Assembly: GCF_003952165.1 (NCBI RefSeq)
Contig: NZ_RXFT01000002.1
Location: forward strand, 1-64,000
DNA from: Variovorax guangxiensis
GTDB lineage: Bacteria; Pseudomonadota; Gammaproteobacteria; Burkholderiales; Burkholderiaceae_C
Direction: 5' to 3'
DNA: 64,000 bases
Part shown: one piece after another, positions 35,456-45,701 of the stretch
Layout: every line of letters starts with the position of its first letter
Position numbering within the stretch: position 1 is the stretch's first letter
Program-made: the position numbers and the translations under genes
The notes under the pieces: model-generated
What the model was told of the DNA's origin: nothing
Databases searched by the model: none
The model's input: the letters and a program-made list of their open reading frames with translations, nothing else

Positions 35456-35812
35456 ATGCACGTCACCCGTTTCGCCGAGGCGCCGCACTACGAGGCGCCC
35501 AACCATTTCGACATGCGCTGCCTGCGCCTTCAGGGCAAGGAGGCCGGCCCTTCCACGCAGATGTGGATGGGCATGAGCCAGATCCTGCCCGGCGGCCACA
35601 CCGGCCTCGACGGCTCGCCGATGGAAAAGCTCTACCTCGTGCTGGAAGGCCAGCTGCATGTGGTCGGCGAAATCGACGGCGCGCACCAGGAAGAAGTGCT
35701 CGGCCCCTACGACAGCTGCCGCTTCGCGCCCGGCGAGAAGCGCCAGCTGGAAAACCGCGGCAACAGGCCGGTGCTGGTGGCGCTGGTGATGCCGAACGCG
35801 CCACCCGCCTAG
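35456..35812 (+). CDS. Small cupin-domain protein
   Basis: A 118-residue single-domain cupin. The first motif is degenerate (GGHTGLDGSPMEKLYLVLEG) and the second reads YDSCRFAPGEKRQLENRGN. Metal-binding histidines are mostly missing, so it may be structural, an isomerase or a binding protein. GGAG stands 8 bases before the start. Fifth gene of the dioxygenase operon. Confidence 0.82.
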   Translation: MHVTRFAEAPHYEAPNHFDMRCLRLQGKEAGPSTQMWMGMSQILPGGHTGLDGSPMEKLYLVLEGQLHVVGEIDGAHQEEVLGPYDSCRFAPGEKRQLENRGNRPVLVALVMPNAPPA

Positions 35813-35878
35813 CGGCTGCCTTCCTCTCTTTCTCGGTCATTCATCGCTCAGCCAAATAGATCAACGGAGACAAGACGC

Positions 35879-36868
35879 ATGAAGAAGACTTTCAACTGGA
35901 GCCGCCGGCAGACGCTCGCCGCGGCGGCGGCCCTCGCGGCCTGCGCGCTCACGGGCGCCCACGCGCAGGGCAACTGGCCCGGCACGCAGGCGGTGAGGCT
36001 GGTCGTGCCCTTCACGGCCGGCAGCGGCACCGACATCGTCGCGCGCCTGGTGGCCGAAAAGCTCGGGCCGGCGCTGGGCACCAGCGTGATCGTGGACAAC
36101 AAGCCCGGCGCGGGCGGCACGCTGGGCGCGGCCATCGTCGCCAAGTCGCCGGCCGACGGCTACACGCTGCTGGTGCACTCGGCCGGCCACCTCGTGAACC
36201 CGTGGATCTACAAGGGCCTGTCGTACGACACCCTCAAGGACTTCACCGGCATCACGCCGATGGCCAGCCTGCCCAACGTGCTGGTGACTGCGCCCTCGCA
36301 CTTCGCCGACGTGAAGGACCTGGTGGCCAAGGCGAAAGCCAAGCCCGGCGGCTTCAACTACGGCTCGGCCGGCAACGGATCGGCCACGCACATGAACGCC
36401 GAGGTGTTCCGGCTCGCGGCCGGCGTCGACGCCCAGCATGTTCCCTTCCGCGGCACGCCCGAGGCCATGACCGAGGTGATGGCCGGGCGCGTCGACTGGT
36501 TCTTCGCGCCGATGGTGTCTGCCCTGCCGTTGATCCAGACCGGCAAGCTGCAGGCGCTCGCGGTGGGCACGGGCAAGCGCTCGTCGGCACTGCCCAGCGC
36601 GCCCACCACGGTGGAGGCCGGCGTGCCGGGCTCGGAGTACCTGTTCTGGGTCGGCCTGTTCGCGCCGGCGAAGACGCCGCAGCCGGTGGTCGATCGGCTG
36701 CAGGCCGAGGTCGCGAAGATCATGGTGTCGCCAGAGCTGCAGGAGCGGCTGGAGAAGCTGGGTGCGGAGCCGTTCACCATGCCTTCGGCTCAGTTCAACA
36801 AGTTCATCGTCGACGAGACGGCGAAGGCGCAGCAGGTCGTGAAGGCCGCCAGCATCAAGGTGGACTGA
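35879..36868 (+). CDS. Bug-family (tripartite tricarboxylate) substrate-binding protein
   Basis: A 329-residue exported binding protein of the Bug/TctC family, with a twin-arginine-like signal (WSRRQTLAAAAALAACALTG, cut near AHAQ) and the family opening VRLVVPFTAGSGTDIVARLV. Orphan Bug receptors, without TctA/B membrane partners, are abundant in Burkholderiales. They bind carboxylates or aromatic acids and may act in uptake or sensing. Stop overlaps the next start (ATGA). Confidence 0.92.
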   Translation: MKKTFNWSRRQTLAAAAALAACALTGAHAQGNWPGTQAVRLVVPFTAGSGTDIVARLVAEKLGPALGTSVIVDNKPGAGGTLGAAIVAKSPADGYTLLVHSAGHLVNPWIYKGLSYDTLKDFTGITPMASLPNVLVTAPSHFADVKDLVAKAKAKPGGFNYGSAGNGSATHMNAEVFRLAAGVDAQHVPFRGTPEAMTEVMAGRVDWFFAPMVSALPLIQTGKLQALAVGTGKRSSALPSAPTTVEAGVPGSEYLFWVGLFAPAKTPQPVVDRLQAEVAKIMVSPELQERLEKLGAEPFTMPSAQFNKFIVDETAKAQQVVKAASIKVD

Positions 36869-38631
36869 TGAAACTCACCCCCAGTCTTCGCGCACTTCGT
36901 GTCGCTTCGCCAACCCCCTCTCCGGGGGCGACACCTGCGGCCCGGCAAAGCCGGTTCCGCGGTGTCCCTGGCAGAGCGCTGCTGCTTACCAGCCTCTTCG
37001 CCCTGAGCTTTGCCGCGCAGGCTCAACCGGCCGACCTCGTCGTCACGAACGCGAAGATCGCCACGCTCGACGCCGCCGGCACCATGGCCCAGGCAATCGC
37101 TGTGCGCGACGGCCGCATCGTGGCCGTCGGCAGCGCCGCGCAGATGGGCGCTTTCACGAGCCCCGCGACACGCACTGTCGACGCAGGCGGACGCACCGTC
37201 GTTCCCGGCCTGATCGACTCCCACATGCACGCGGTGCGCGCCGCGCTGAGCTACTCCACCGAGGTCAACTGGATCGGCGCCGGCACCATCGCCGAGGCGA
37301 TGGCGCGCATCCGCGCCGCCGCCGCCAACGCGCGGCCCGGCGGCTGGCTGATCGTGGCCGGCGGCTGGACCGAGCAGCAGTTCGCCGAGCGCCGCCGCCC
37401 CACGCTGGCCGAGCTGCAGGAAGCGGCGCCGAACAACCCGGTGTACGTGCAGCTCTTCTACGAGGCGGTGGTGATGACGCCCAAGGCGCTCGAAGCGCTG
37501 GGCGTCGCACCCGGCACGCTGCCCGCCGGCATGAAGCCGACACCCGACGGCGCACCCGGCTGGATGAGCGGCGACATCGTCGGCATCTCGGCGCTCTTCG
37601 ACAAGCTGCCCAAGCCCACCTACGACGACAACGTGGCCGGCACGCGCGCCTTCTTCACCGAGCTCAACCGCCTGGGCATCACCGGGCTGGTGGACCCGGG
37701 CGGCTTCAGCATCGCGCCATCGCAGTACGCCGCGCTCTTCCAGCTGTGGCGCGAGAAGGCGCTGACGCTGCGCGTGGCCTACAGCGTGTTCGCGCAGAAG
37801 CCCGGCGCGGAGCTGCAGGAGTTTCGCGACCTCACGCAGATGCTGCCGATGGGCTTCGGCGACGACATGCTCAAGTTCAACGGATTGGGCGAACGCGTGA
37901 CGCTCGCCATGTACAACAACAACTTCCCCGACGAGGCCGCGAAGGCGAAGTTCTACGAGCTCGTCAAGTGGGCCGCCACGAAGAAGATGGCCGTCACCAT
38001 CCACTGGCAGGAGAACGGCTCGGTCGACCACCTGCTGGGGCTGTACGAGAAGCTGAACGCCGAAGTGCCGATCAAGGACCTGCGCTGGTCCATCGCCCAC
38101 CTGGACGACGCCTCGCCCGAGACGCTCGCGCGCATGAAGGCGCTGGGCATCGGCTGGACCATGCAGGACGCGATGTACTTCCAGGGCGACCGCGCGCTCG
38201 CCGTGCGCGGCGACGCGGCGCGACGCATGCCGCCCATCGGCACCGCGCTGCGCACCGGCGTGAACGTGGGCGCGGGCACAGACGCACACCGCGTGGCCTC
38301 GTACAACCCCTTCGTCGCGCTGCAGTGGATGCTCGACGGCAGGACGGTGAGCGGCAAGGCCATGCGCGGCGCCGACGAGACGCCCACGCGCGAGCAGGCG
38401 CTGCGCCTGTACACGCAGGGCAGCGCGTGGTTCAGCTTCGACGAGGGCAGGCGCGGCACGCTCGAAGTGGGCAAGCTCGCCGACTTCGCCGTGCTCGACC
38501 AGGACTTCTTCAGCGTGCCGCTGGAGCGCATGGGCAAGACAACATCGCTGATGACGGTGGTGGGCGGGCGCATCGTGTATGCGGCGCGGCCCTTCAACGC
38601 CACGGGTGCTTCGGTCGCCTCGGCGCCCTGA
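36868..38631 (+). CDS. YtcJ-like metal-dependent amidohydrolase with repeat-derived N-terminus
   Basis: A 587-residue amidohydrolase of the YtcJ type. The mature part opens ADLVVTNAKIATLDAAGTMA, and the metal motif DSHMHA is near residue 115; GTDAH is the late metal-binding aspartate. Between the start codon and the signal-peptide hydrophobic core (LLLTSLFALSFAAQAQ) lie about 30 residues encoded by an interspersed hairpin repeat (see 36885-36985). The start overlaps the Bug stop, and there is no other start between the repeat and the hydrophobic core, so the repeat appears to be translated. Last gene of the operon; substrate unknown, probably an amide or ester of the pathway substrate. Confidence 0.88.
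   Translation: MKLTPSLRALRVASPTPSPGATPAARQSRFRGVPGRALLLTSLFALSFAAQAQPADLVVTNAKIATLDAAGTMAQAIAVRDGRIVAVGSAAQMGAFTSPATRTVDAGGRTVVPGLIDSHMHAVRAALSYSTEVNWIGAGTIAEAMARIRAAAANARPGGWLIVAGGWTEQQFAERRRPTLAELQEAAPNNPVYVQLFYEAVVMTPKALEALGVAPGTLPAGMKPTPDGAPGWMSGDIVGISALFDKLPKPTYDDNVAGTRAFFTELNRLGITGLVDPGGFSIAPSQYAALFQLWREKALTLRVAYSVFAQKPGAELQEFRDLTQMLPMGFGDDMLKFNGLGERVTLAMYNNNFPDEAAKAKFYELVKWAATKKMAVTIHWQENGSVDHLLGLYEKLNAEVPIKDLRWSIAHLDDASPETLARMKALGIGWTMQDAMYFQGDRALAVRGDAARRMPPIGTALRTGVNVGAGTDAHRVASYNPFVALQWMLDGRTVSGKAMRGADETPTREQALRLYTQGSAWFSFDEGRRGTLEVGKLADFAVLDQDFFSVPLERMGKTTSLMTVVGGRIVYAARPFNATGASVASAP
36885..36985 (+). repeat. Palindromic interspersed repeat inside a signal-peptide coding region
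   Basis: About 100 bases forming nested stems. GACACC (36930-36935) pairs with GGTGTC (36961-36966), GCGG with CCGC, and CCGGC-AAA-GCCGG (36942-36954) closes the hairpin. A second stem, CCCCC/GGGGG (36914-36918, 36924-36928), precedes it, after CTTCG-containing short direct repeats. The composition resembles the small dispersed repeats of Variovorax and relatives; only one copy is in this window. It lies in frame within the amidohydrolase gene. Confidence 0.65.
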
Positions 38632-38638
38632 AACCCAC

Positions 38639-39271
38639 TCAGAGCCCGAGCGCGTGCCGCACGCGCTCGCGCAGCACCGGCAGCACGTCGCTCTCGAACC
38701 ACGGATGGTGCTTGAGCCAGCCCGTGTTGCGCGGCGACGGATGCGGCAGCGGAACGAAGCGCGGCGCGTAGTCGGCGAAGGCCTGCACGGTCTCGGTGAC
38801 GCCCGCGTGCGCCTTCCTGCCGAGGAAATGGCGCTGCGCGTACTGGCCGATGAGCAGCGTCAGCTCCACCTGCTTCATCTGCGCGAACAGCTTCTCGTGC
38901 CACAACTCGGCGCATTCCCTGCGCGGCGGCAGGTCGCCGCTCTTGCCTCGGCCGGGGTAGCAGTAGCCCATCGGCACGATCGCCACGCGCGCGGCGTCGT
39001 AGAACACCTCGCGCTCGATGCCGAGCCAGCGGCGCAGCTGGTCGCCGCTGCGGTCGTTCCACGGTACGCCGGTCTGGTGCACCGTGAGGCTGGGCGCCTG
39101 GCCGACGATGAGCAGCCTCGCGCTCGCGCTGGCCTGCACCACCGGCCTGGGGCCCAGCGGCAGGTGCACCGCGCACGCACGGCAGGCGCGGACCTCGGCG
39201 AGCAGCGCCTCCACGGCCTCAGTCTGCGAAGGGTTTGAAGAAGGCGTTGAGCTCGGCACCCGGCGCGGCAT
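38639..39271 (-). CDS. Uracil-DNA glycosylase-family protein
   Basis: A protein of about 210 residues of the uracil-DNA glycosylase superfamily. The active-site loop is LLIVGQAPSLTVHQTGVPWN, and the late motif is LPHPSPRNTGW. N-terminal cysteines (RACRACAVHLPLG) resemble the iron-sulfur-containing branches but the later pair is not obvious. It would excise damaged or deaminated bases from DNA. Start is uncertain: ATG 39271 overlaps the upstream lyase gene by 53 bases, whereas GTG 39214, 5 bases after that gene's stop, gives a tighter fit to the conserved part. Confidence 0.82.
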   Translation of the reverse strand: MPRRVPSSTPSSNPSQTEAVEALLAEVRACRACAVHLPLGPRPVVQASASARLLIVGQAPSLTVHQTGVPWNDRSGDQLRRWLGIEREVFYDAARVAIVPMGYCYPGRGKSGDLPPRRECAELWHEKLFAQMKQVELTLLIGQYAQRHFLGRKAHAGVTETVQAFADYAPRFVPLPHPSPRNTGWLKHHPWFESDVLPVLRERVRHALGL

Positions 39272-40046
39272 CGGCAAAGCCGTCGAAGCGCCCGTCGGCC
39301 AGCGTGCGCGCGGCCCGGATGAAGCCGCCCCACGCCGCGCGCGCCAGCCCGCCGCCCACGCTGACGCGGCGCACGCCGAGTTCGGCGATGTCCTTCAACG
39401 TGAGTTCGCTGGGCGCGCCCACCAGCAGGTTGACCGGCTTGCCTCCCGCGGCGGCGACCACGGCGGCGATCTGCTCACGGGTCTTGATGCCGGGGGCGTA
39501 GAGGCAGTCGGCGCCCGCATTCGCATACGCCTTGATGCGCGCGACGGCATCGTCCAGGTCGGGGCGGCCGGCGAAGAAGTTCTCGGCGCGGCCGACCAGC
39601 AGCACGTCGGCGCCCGATGCGTCGATGGCCTTGCGCGCGGCGCGCAGGCGCTCGACCGCCATGTCGAGCGGAAAGAGCGGATCGGCGGCATTGCCCGTCG
39701 AGTCCTCGATGGACAGGCCCGCCACGCCCATCTCGATGGCCAGGCTCACGCTTTCGGCCACGCCCTGCGCATCGGCGGCGAAGCCATTCTCGAAGTCGGC
39801 GTTCACCGGCAGGTCGGTGGCTTCCACGAGTTCGCGCAGGTGCGCGAGGATGTGCTCGCGCGACATCGCGCCGTCCGCCTGCCCCTGCGACCACGCGAAG
39901 CCGGAGCTGGTGGTGGCCAGCGCCTTGAAGCCCAGGCCTTCGAGATAACGCGCGCTGCCCGTGTCCCACGGGTTCGGAATGACGAAGCAGCCTTGTTGAT
40001 GGAGCGCGCGGAAATCGGCGCGTTTTTCGGCGATGGTGCGGGTCAT
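39219..40046 (-). CDS. Isocitrate lyase/PEP mutase-family protein
   Basis: A 275-residue member of the isocitrate lyase/phosphoenolpyruvate mutase superfamily, with the barrel motifs NADFENGFA and SIEDSTG, which supply metal ligands and shape the active site. The common cysteine motif of true isocitrate lyases is absent. Oxaloacetate hydrolase, carboxyphosphonoenolpyruvate mutase and methylisocitrate-type activities all occur in this family, so the reaction is open. Start 40046 gives the usual TIAEKRADFRALHQ opening; a TTG start 24 bases earlier is less likely. It lies 61 bases after the serine dehydratase gene. Confidence 0.87.
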   Translation of the reverse strand: MTRTIAEKRADFRALHQQGCFVIPNPWDTGSARYLEGLGFKALATTSSGFAWSQGQADGAMSREHILAHLRELVEATDLPVNADFENGFAADAQGVAESVSLAIEMGVAGLSIEDSTGNAADPLFPLDMAVERLRAARKAIDASGADVLLVGRAENFFAGRPDLDDAVARIKAYANAGADCLYAPGIKTREQIAAVVAAAGGKPVNLLVGAPSELTLKDIAELGVRRVSVGGGLARAAWGGFIRAARTLADGRFDGFADAAPGAELNAFFKPFAD

Positions 40047-40107
40047 GGGGCCTCGGCTTTGAATGTTCAAGACGGTGGACCGGCCATTCTGACGCAGCCT
40101 CGCGCCC

Positions 40108-41516
<1,409 letters not shown>

Positions 41517-41517
<1 letters not shown>

Positions 41518-42707
41518 CAGCGCATCATGCTCTCATCTCTCGATGCGGGAAGCTGCTGTTTGACCAGTGCCACCCAGTAGGCCGCGCCCAGCGGCAGGAT
41601 GTTGTCGTTGAAGTCGTAGTACGGGTTGTGCACGTTCGGGTCGTTCGGGCCCTCGCCCGCGCCGATGCCGATGTAGGCGCCCGGGCGCTTCTGCAGCATG
41701 AAGGCGAAGTCTTCCGAGCCCATGGCGGGCGGGATGTCGGTGTGCACCTGCGCGCGCTCGACCAGGCTGGCGGCGGCGGCGATGGCTGCGTCGGTCTCGG
41801 CGGGCGTGTTGACCACGCCGGGGTAGCCGCGGCGGTAGTCTAGCGCCACCTTGGCGCCGTGGGTGGCGGCCACGCCGTCGCAGATCTGCTGCATGGCGGC
41901 CTGGGTCTTGTCCTGGATGCCGGGGTCCAGCGTGCGCACGGTGCCGCGCAGCACCACGGTCTCGGGAATCACGTTCCAGGTGTCGCCGCCGTGGATCTGC
42001 GTGACGCTGACCACCGCCGAATCGGTGGCGCCGGTGCGGCGGCTCACGATGGTCTGCAGCGCGTTCACCAGCTGGGCCGAGACCACCACCGAGTCGATGC
42101 CGGTCTCGGGCATGGCGCCGTGGCTGCCCTTGCCGGTGACGACGATCTCAAAGGTGTCGAGAAAGGCGGTCATGGTGCCCTTGCGGATCGCGAACTGGCC
42201 ACGCGGCAGGCTGGGGAAGTTGTGCATGCCGTAGACGGCGTCGGCCGGGAACTGCTCGAACAGGCCCTCGTCCACCATCACGCGGCCGCCGCCCTCGTTC
42301 TCCTCGGCGGGCTGGAACACGAAGTGCACCGTGCCCTTGAAGGGCCTGTGGCGCGAGAGATGCTCGGCCGCGCCCAGCAGCATGGCCGTGTGGCCGTCGT
42401 GGCCGCAGGCGTGCATCTTGCCGGCGCACTTCGAGGCGTGCGGCCGGGTGCCCAGCTCCTGCATGTTGAGCGCGTCGAGGTCGGCGCGCAGCGCGATGCT
42501 CGGGCCCTCGCCGTTCTTCAGCGTGCCCACCACGCCGGTGCCGGCCAGGCCGCGGTGCACCGGCAGGCCCATCAGCATCAGCGCGTTGGCGACGACGTTG
42601 GCGGTGCGGTGCTCCTCGAAGGCGGTCTCGGGGTTGGCGTGGATGTCGCGGCGCCAGGCCAGCATGCGGGCACGGGTGTCTTCGGCGATTTCGGGGTCGC
42701 GGTACAT
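41517..42707 (-). CDS. M20-family amidohydrolase (hippurate hydrolase/aminoacylase type)
   Basis: A 396-residue M20D peptidase-fold amidohydrolase. Metal and catalytic segments are [27 protein letters not shown] (with the catalytic Glu) and [12 protein letters not shown] near the C-terminus. Relatives hydrolyse N-acyl amino acids such as hippurate and indoleacetyl-amino acids. It is placed between a DUF3100 membrane protein and L-serine dehydratase, so the released amino acid may be serine. No signal peptide: cytosolic. Length normal. Confidence 0.93.
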
Positions 42708-42736
42708 GGCTTTGGGGGTTCTCTCGTGGGACGGGT

Positions 42737-44083
42737 TCAGTGGAAGAATTCTGCGATCACGGTGGCGCCGAGGAAAGTGCCGGCGGTCGCGGTGAGCGAC
42801 ACCACCACGATGCGCCACCCGAGCTGGCGGAACACCGGCAGGTCCTTCGCGACCGAGAAGCCGGCCAGCGCGAGCACGGGGGTGGTGAAGGCCAGGAAGT
42901 TGAGCTTGGCGGTGATCGCGATCAGCGCGTCGGAGAACGGGAACAGTCCCGGAATGCCGGCCACTGTGGCCACCACCGACAGCACCAGCACCATCGGCAG
43001 GCGCGGCACCAGGCGCTTGATGCCCTCGACGATCAGCGCGATCGACGCCACCGCCGCCAGGCCTTCGAGCGACACCAGCACCGGCACCTTGTAGGTCAGC
43101 GAGTTGCCGATGAGCACGCCGCCGCTGACCACCGCCCAGGCGATGAGCGTGTCGCGCAGCGGCAATGCGCCGCCGTGGCCGACGCTGACCTGCGACACGG
43201 CGCCCGTGCCCGCGTCCTGCGCGCCGCGCTTCGAGAAGCGGCCCAGCACCGGCTCCAGCTTGCCGTAGAGCCACGAGCACAGCGGCAGCGACAGGAACAG
43301 CGTGAAGTAGAAGCCCACCACCGTCGTCAGCAGGTTCGACGCGGCGGCAATGGCGGTGAGCTGCGGCAGCATCTCGGCCGGCTGCTGCGCCGCGATGGCG
43401 CCCAGCGCCGCCGCCATCAGGCTGCCCGAGCCGACGCCGGCACCCATGGCCAGCGAGCGCGGGTCGAAGATGTGCAGGCTGGCGATGAAGCCCGCCAGCA
43501 CCGCGATGAAGAGCGCGCCCAGCACCGTGCCGGTGATGTACTCGGCCAGCACGCCACGGCCTTCTGGCGAGGCCATGCCGTACTTCTCTCCGATGATCAC
43601 CAGGTTGCCCTCGCGCCCCACCGAGAAGGTGGCGCCCACCGCCTCGCGCTTGATGCCCAGCAGCAGCGCCAGCGGCAGGCCCAGCGCCAGCGTGCCCAGC
43701 GCGTGGCCGAACTCCTGGAAGAGCAGCGCCCAGCCCGCCTGCTTCACCTGCGGCAGCGCGGCGCCCACCGTGAGGCCCAGCTTCACCACGAACAGCAGCA
43801 GGCCCGCGTTCAGCAGGCCGCCCGCGAAGGACTGCTCGGCCGTCGCCACGCGCACCACGCCCGGCACGCGGCGATGCGCGATGCCCCACGCGGCCGCGAT
43901 CAGCAGCGCCCACAGCATCGGCAGCAGCGCCACCTTGCCCGGGCCGACGCTGAACTGCACCGGACCGATCAGCTCAGCCACGGCCACGACGGCCAGGGTG
44001 ACGAGCAGGAGCCTGAGTTTTCCGGAAGCCGAGGAAGAAGCGACGGAGGGCAGCGTGGAGGTGGTTGAGGCGGCGGATGTCAT
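42737..44083 (-). CDS. DUF3100-type integral membrane protein, probable transporter
   Basis: A 448-residue inner-membrane protein with about eleven hydrophobic segments. I assign it to the DUF3100 family from segments such as GPGKVALLPMLWALLIAAAW and GREGNLVIIGEKYGMASPEG. The family is uncharacterised but often accompanies M20 amidohydrolases, as here. It probably imports the amidohydrolase substrate. First gene of the minus-strand operon, with a divergent LysR gene. An upstream in-frame start exists but would fall within the LysR promoter region. Confidence 0.8.
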   Translation of the reverse strand: MTSAASTTSTLPSVASSSASGKLRLLLVTLAVVAVAELIGPVQFSVGPGKVALLPMLWALLIAAAWGIAHRRVPGVVRVATAEQSFAGGLLNAGLLLFVVKLGLTVGAALPQVKQAGWALLFQEFGHALGTLALGLPLALLLGIKREAVGATFSVGREGNLVIIGEKYGMASPEGRGVLAEYITGTVLGALFIAVLAGFIASLHIFDPRSLAMGAGVGSGSLMAAALGAIAAQQPAEMLPQLTAIAAASNLLTTVVGFYFTLFLSLPLCSWLYGKLEPVLGRFSKRGAQDAGTGAVSQVSVGHGGALPLRDTLIAWAVVSGGVLIGNSLTYKVPVLVSLEGLAAVASIALIVEGIKRLVPRLPMVLVLSVVATVAGIPGLFPFSDALIAITAKLNFLAFTTPVLALAGFSVAKDLPVFRQLGWRIVVVSLTATAGTFLGATVIAEFFH

Positions 44084-44178
44084 CGGGTGGGCATCGTGTG
44101 GCGCAGCAGCGGCTGCGGGGTGCCGGGGAGTTTCGGATCGCCCGCCTCTTGCATCAATGACCGCGAATTGACATATTT

Positions 44179-44195
44179 GTTGCATTGGATGCAAC
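44179..44195. promoter_or_regulatory. Operator-like dyad GTTGCAT-TGG-ATGCAAC
   Basis: Perfect 7-bp arms with a 3-base spacer, between the divergent LysR (start 44213) and DUF3100 (start 44083) genes. A TTGACA hexamer (44168-44173) that could serve as a -35 box toward the LysR gene lies just before it. The dyad would suit binding by the LysR protein encoded next to it. Confidence 0.5.
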
Positions 44196-44212
44196 ACTCA
44201 GGAGACAGGGCC

Positions 44213-45142
44213 ATGGACGACAGGCTCGACACGCGCCGCGTGCGCTACTTCATGCAGGTGCTGGACAGCGGCTCCGTGCGCGGCGCCGCCGAGGTGCTCG
44301 ATATGGACCCCTCGGCCGTGAGCCGCGCCATCGGCATCCTCGAGCAGGAGTGCGGCCTGCCGCTGCTGGAGCGCCACGGGCGCGGCGTGGTGCCCACCGA
44401 CGCGGGCCAGATGCTGGCCGGCTACGTGCGGCGCCAGCACAGCCAGAAGCAGCACCTGATGGCGCAGCTCGACAGCATCCGCAAGATCGAGCGCGGCCAC
44501 ATCGACATCGTGGCCGGCGAGGGCTACGTGGACTGGCTCATGCGCCACAGCCTGCGCGACTTCATGACCTCGCACCCGAAGATCACCATCGACCTCGACG
44601 TGGCCAGCACCGACGAGATCGTGCAGCGGGTGGTGGAGGAGCGCGCCCACGTCGGCCTGCTGTTCCAGCCGCCGAAGGACGATCGGCTAACCTCGCACCA
44701 GTCGCACCCGCAGCCGATCCAGGCAATGGTGCTGCGCTCGCACCCGCTCGCGCAGCTCGACCGCCCTCTGACGCTCGCCGACCTGCAGCCCTACCCGGGC
44801 GCCACGCTGCATCGCAATTTCGGCGTGCGCCAGCACATCGAGGCCGCCGAGATCAGCGAGGGCGTTCGCCTGGCCTCGCTCCTGACCACCACCTCCTTCA
44901 GCGCGCTCGGGCACTTCGTGTCGGCGGGGCTGGGCTATGCGCTGGGCACGCGCATCTCGCTCACGCCGAACGCGAGCAACCCCGGACTGGTGGAACTGCC
45001 GATGAAGAACCCGCTGCTGTCGCAGGGCCGCTCCCACATCGTCTCGCGACACGGGCGCATGCTCTCGCCGGCCGCATCGGAGTTGCTGCGGCAGGTGGTG
45101 GCGGACATGCGGCGTTTCGCGGAAACCAAGCCCTCCGGATGA
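44213..45142 (+). CDS. LysR-family regulator of the DUF3100 operon
   Basis: A 309-residue LysR-type regulator; winged helix in VRYFMQVLDSGSVRGAAEVL and MDPSAVSRAIGILEQECG, effector domain from residue 90. AGGAG stands 9 bases upstream of ATG 44213. It faces the DUF3100-M20-sdaA operon across a 129-base gap containing a clear dyad, so it probably activates that operon in response to its substrate. Confidence 0.9.
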   Translation: MDDRLDTRRVRYFMQVLDSGSVRGAAEVLDMDPSAVSRAIGILEQECGLPLLERHGRGVVPTDAGQMLAGYVRRQHSQKQHLMAQLDSIRKIERGHIDIVAGEGYVDWLMRHSLRDFMTSHPKITIDLDVASTDEIVQRVVEERAHVGLLFQPPKDDRLTSHQSHPQPIQAMVLRSHPLAQLDRPLTLADLQPYPGATLHRNFGVRQHIEAAEISEGVRLASLLTTTSFSALGHFVSAGLGYALGTRISLTPNASNPGLVELPMKNPLLSQGRSHIVSRHGRMLSPAASELLRQVVADMRRFAETKPSG

Positions 45143-45197
45143 CGATGAAGGGCTTCGTTGCGCGCCGGGGCCCTTCGGTGTTCTGATCGGGCCCAAC

Positions 45198-45659
45198 ATG
45201 CTCTACGTCACCGCCCTCTTCATCCACCTGCTGTGCGCCGCCTTCTGGGTCGGCGGCATGGCCACCATGCACTTCGCGGTGCGCCCCTCGGCCATCGCCA
45301 CGCTCGAACAACCGCCGCAGCGCCTGCGCATGATGGCCGCGGCGCTCAGGCGCTTCTTCGTGGGGGTGGACGCATCGGTCACGCTGCTCTTCGTGACCGG
45401 TGTCGCGATGATCCTGGCTGGCGGCGGCTTCCGCGGCCTGCACTGGCGCATCGAGGCCATGATGAGCATCGCGATCGTGATGGCCGCCATCTACGTCTAC
45501 ATCCGCGCCTCTGTGTTCAGGACGATGCGCCGCGCGGTGGATGAAAGCGCCTGGCCGGTGGCTGCCGCGCGGCTGAACACGGTGCGCAAGCTGGTGACGG
45601 TGAACCTGGCGCTGGGCGTGATCGTGTTCGGCGTGGCGACCATCGGGCGCGCGGGCTGA
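45198..45659 (+). CDS. CopD-like four-TM membrane protein
   Basis: A 153-residue membrane protein with four hydrophobic segments and the N-terminal pattern LFIHLLCAAFWVGGMATMHF, resembling the CopD/putative copper-resistance and related cytochrome-b-like families. Conserved histidines (H10, H25, H82) may bind metal or heme. Transcribed after the LysR gene with a 55-base gap. Function not established. Confidence 0.75.
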   Translation: MLYVTALFIHLLCAAFWVGGMATMHFAVRPSAIATLEQPPQRLRMMAAALRRFFVGVDASVTLLFVTGVAMILAGGGFRGLHWRIEAMMSIAIVMAAIYVYIRASVFRTMRRAVDESAWPVAAARLNTVRKLVTVNLALGVIVFGVATIGRAG

Positions 45660-45701
45660 ACGAGCCCGCGTCTTTGATCCGGCTGACGGCCCCCGCGCCT
45701 G

